Shown here piece after piece: positions 6,069 through 7,166 of a DNA stretch of 7,166 nt; positions within the stretch are counted from its first letter, which is position 1, and every line of letters begins with the position of its first letter. The notes under the pieces are model-generated. The model was not told the DNA's origin and searched no databases. It saw only the letters and a list, made by a program, of their open reading frames with translations. This stretch comes from Verrucomicrobiota bacterium (lineage in GTDB: Bacteria; Verrucomicrobiota; Verrucomicrobiia; Limisphaerales; UBA1100): NCBI GenBank assembly GCA_028872685.1, contig JAPKEI010000138.1, positions 1-7,166 of the forward strand, in the 5' to 3' direction. A program made the translations under genes and the position numbers.

Positions 6069-7097
6069 ATGCGATGGGTTATTGCGTTTATTGTTACAGC
6101 TAACTGCGTCCTCGCCGCGCCGCCGCTCGCGCCGCGCAAGGCCAATCATTGGCCGGCGCAGGTGTTTGCGCCGTACGTGGACACGACATTGTGGCCGCCA
6201 TTCGATTTTGCGGGGGCGTCGAAACAACACGGGATCAAGTTTTACACGCTCGCGTTCGTTGTGGCAAAGGGGCCGAACAATCCTGCGCCGAGCTGGGGCG
6301 GGTATCACCTTGTGAGCAAGAGGTGGATGTTGCCGGAGATCAATGCCATCCGCGCAGGAGGCGGCGAGGTGCGGGTGTCCTTCGGCGGCGCGACGGGCAC
6401 GGGGTTGGCGTCGGCGTGCAAAACGCCCGCGCAACTACAGGCTACTTACCAAGCGGTGATTAATACTTACGGGCTCACGCATATTGATTTTGATGTGGAA
6501 GGTCATTGGCTGGCCGAGACGAAATCCATTGAGCGTCGCTCGCGGGCAATAGTCGGTTTGCAAGCGCAAGCGCGTCGCTCTAAGCGCACGCTCAAGGTTT
6601 GGTACACGCTTCCCGTGCTGCCCTCCGGGCTCACACGCGAAGGCGCGGGTGTGCTCCGCTCTGCGCTCCGCCATCGCGTGGACATCGCCGGCGTGAACAT
6701 CATGGCCATGAACTACGGCAAAGCCCAAGCGCCTAAGCCGACGACTCATATGGGCGCGTACACGATCCAAGCGGCCACCAGTTTGCATGCTCAATTAAAA
6801 ATGCTTCACCGCGAAGCGGGCGTGCAAAAAACCGACGCCCAACTTTGGTTAATGGTCGGGCTCACCCCAATGCTCGGCCACAACGACGTGAAGCCCGAAA
6901 CATTTACATTGGGAAACGCACGCGAAGTACTCGCCTTTGCGCGTCAGAAAAAAATCGGGCTGATTTCCTGCTGGTCCGCCAACCGCGACCGCCCACTCGC
7001 CAAGCCCAGCGCCAACTGGGCCAGCCCGAAGCACACAGGAATTAAGCAAGAGGTGTTTGGGTTTTCAAAAATCTTTCGCGCTTACGGAGAAGAATGA
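6069..7097 (+). CDS. Secreted GH18 chitinase-like glycoside hydrolase
   Basis: A 342-residue protein from ATG 6069; an in-frame GTG at 6045 would add MALRYTPS in front and spoil the signal peptide. Residues 1-16 form a Sec signal (cleavage near VLA-APP). The rest is one TIM-barrel domain: FAPYVDTTLWPPFDF (33-47), KFYTLAFVVAKG (57-68), GEVRVSFGGATG (99-110), then the catalytic strand LTHIDFDVEG (136-145). D140, D142 and the acid/base E144 match the end of the GH18 DxxDxDxE motif, while the first position is T137. Further barrel strands are VWYTLPVLP (177-185), VNIMAMNYG (209-217, the substrate-side Met/Tyr strand) and GLISCWSANRD (297-307) with the terminal Trp at 302. It most resembles the GH18 subgroup typified by the Pyrococcus furiosus ChiA catalytic domain. 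The predicted reaction is hydrolysis of beta-1,4-linked N-acetylglucosamine polymers outside the cytoplasm. No carbohydrate-binding module is attached. Confidence 0.9.
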   Translation: MRWVIAFIVTANCVLAAPPLAPRKANHWPAQVFAPYVDTTLWPPFDFAGASKQHGIKFYTLAFVVAKGPNNPAPSWGGYHLVSKRWMLPEINAIRAGGGEVRVSFGGATGTGLASACKTPAQLQATYQAVINTYGLTHIDFDVEGHWLAETKSIERRSRAIVGLQAQARRSKRTLKVWYTLPVLPSGLTREGAGVLRSALRHRVDIAGVNIMAMNYGKAQAPKPTTHMGAYTIQAATSLHAQLKMLHREAGVQKTDAQLWLMVGLTPMLGHNDVKPETFTLGNAREVLAFARQKKIGLISCWSANRDRPLAKPSANWASPKHTGIKQEVFGFSKIFRAYGEE

Positions 7098-7128
7098 CAG
7101 AGTCTTCAGTTTCAGCTACAAGCACACG

Positions 7129-7166
7129 ATGCATCGCCACTTAATTTTTCTCATTGCAATGTCTGC
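7129..7166 (+). CDS. Probable start of an exported protein, cut by the right edge
   Basis: From ATG 7129 the reading is MHRHLIFLIAMS, a basic start followed by a hydrophobic run, which looks like the first part of a signal peptide. It begins 31 bases after the GH18 stop on the same strand, so it could be a second gene of that transcript. No Shine-Dalgarno sequence is seen and only 12 codons are available, so the product cannot be named and the call is tentative. Confidence 0.45.
   Translation, partial: MHRHLIFLIAMS

Noticed and set aside
7094..7144. A 16-codon frame starting at an ATGA overlap with the GH18 stop
   Set aside because: Too short, no hydrophobic or conserved character, and it overlaps the better signal-peptide-like start at 7129.

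Overview
The window looks like chromosomal DNA from a Planctomycetota or Verrucomicrobiota bacterium. The main evidence is a PSD1/DUF1549-DUF1553 gene followed one base later by a DUF1501 gene. This pair is strongly amplified in those phyla and rare elsewhere. The DNA is GC-rich by eye, Shine-Dalgarno sequences are weak or absent, and nearly every product carries an export signal or membrane segments. I see no rRNA, tRNA, CRISPR array, transposase or plasmid gene.

Layout, left to right: (1) 1-1282, minus strand, a DUF1501 protein whose 3' end lies off the left edge. (2) 1284-2948, minus strand, a DUF1549/DUF1553 protein, upstream gene of the same two-gene operon. (3) 2949-2969, a very short divergent intergenic region inside a perfect 10-bp inverted repeat. 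(4) 2970-4199, plus strand, an uncharacterised polytopic membrane protein. (5) 4200-4327, a convergent spacer with two weak hairpins and no gene. (6) 4328-5959, minus strand, a secreted right-handed beta-helix protein with unusually regular coils of about 23 residues. (7) 5960-6068, a divergent, AT-richer promoter region. (8) 6069-7097, plus strand, a secreted GH18 chitinase-like enzyme. (9) 7129-7166, the probable start of another exported protein, cut by the right edge.

Functionally the window reads as envelope and export biology. The DUF1501 and PSD1 proteins are probably made together, since they are translationally coupled, and they act at or outside the cytoplasmic membrane in a role still unknown for the families. 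The GH18 enzyme and the beta-helix protein are both predicted to be secreted and share a divergent promoter region, which fits handling of extracellular polysaccharide but does not prove it. The most interesting items are the Asn/Cys ladder of the beta-helix protein, the symmetric inverted repeat between genes 2 and 4, and the conserved-looking but unnamed membrane protein. I found no strong evidence of a wholly new multi-gene system.
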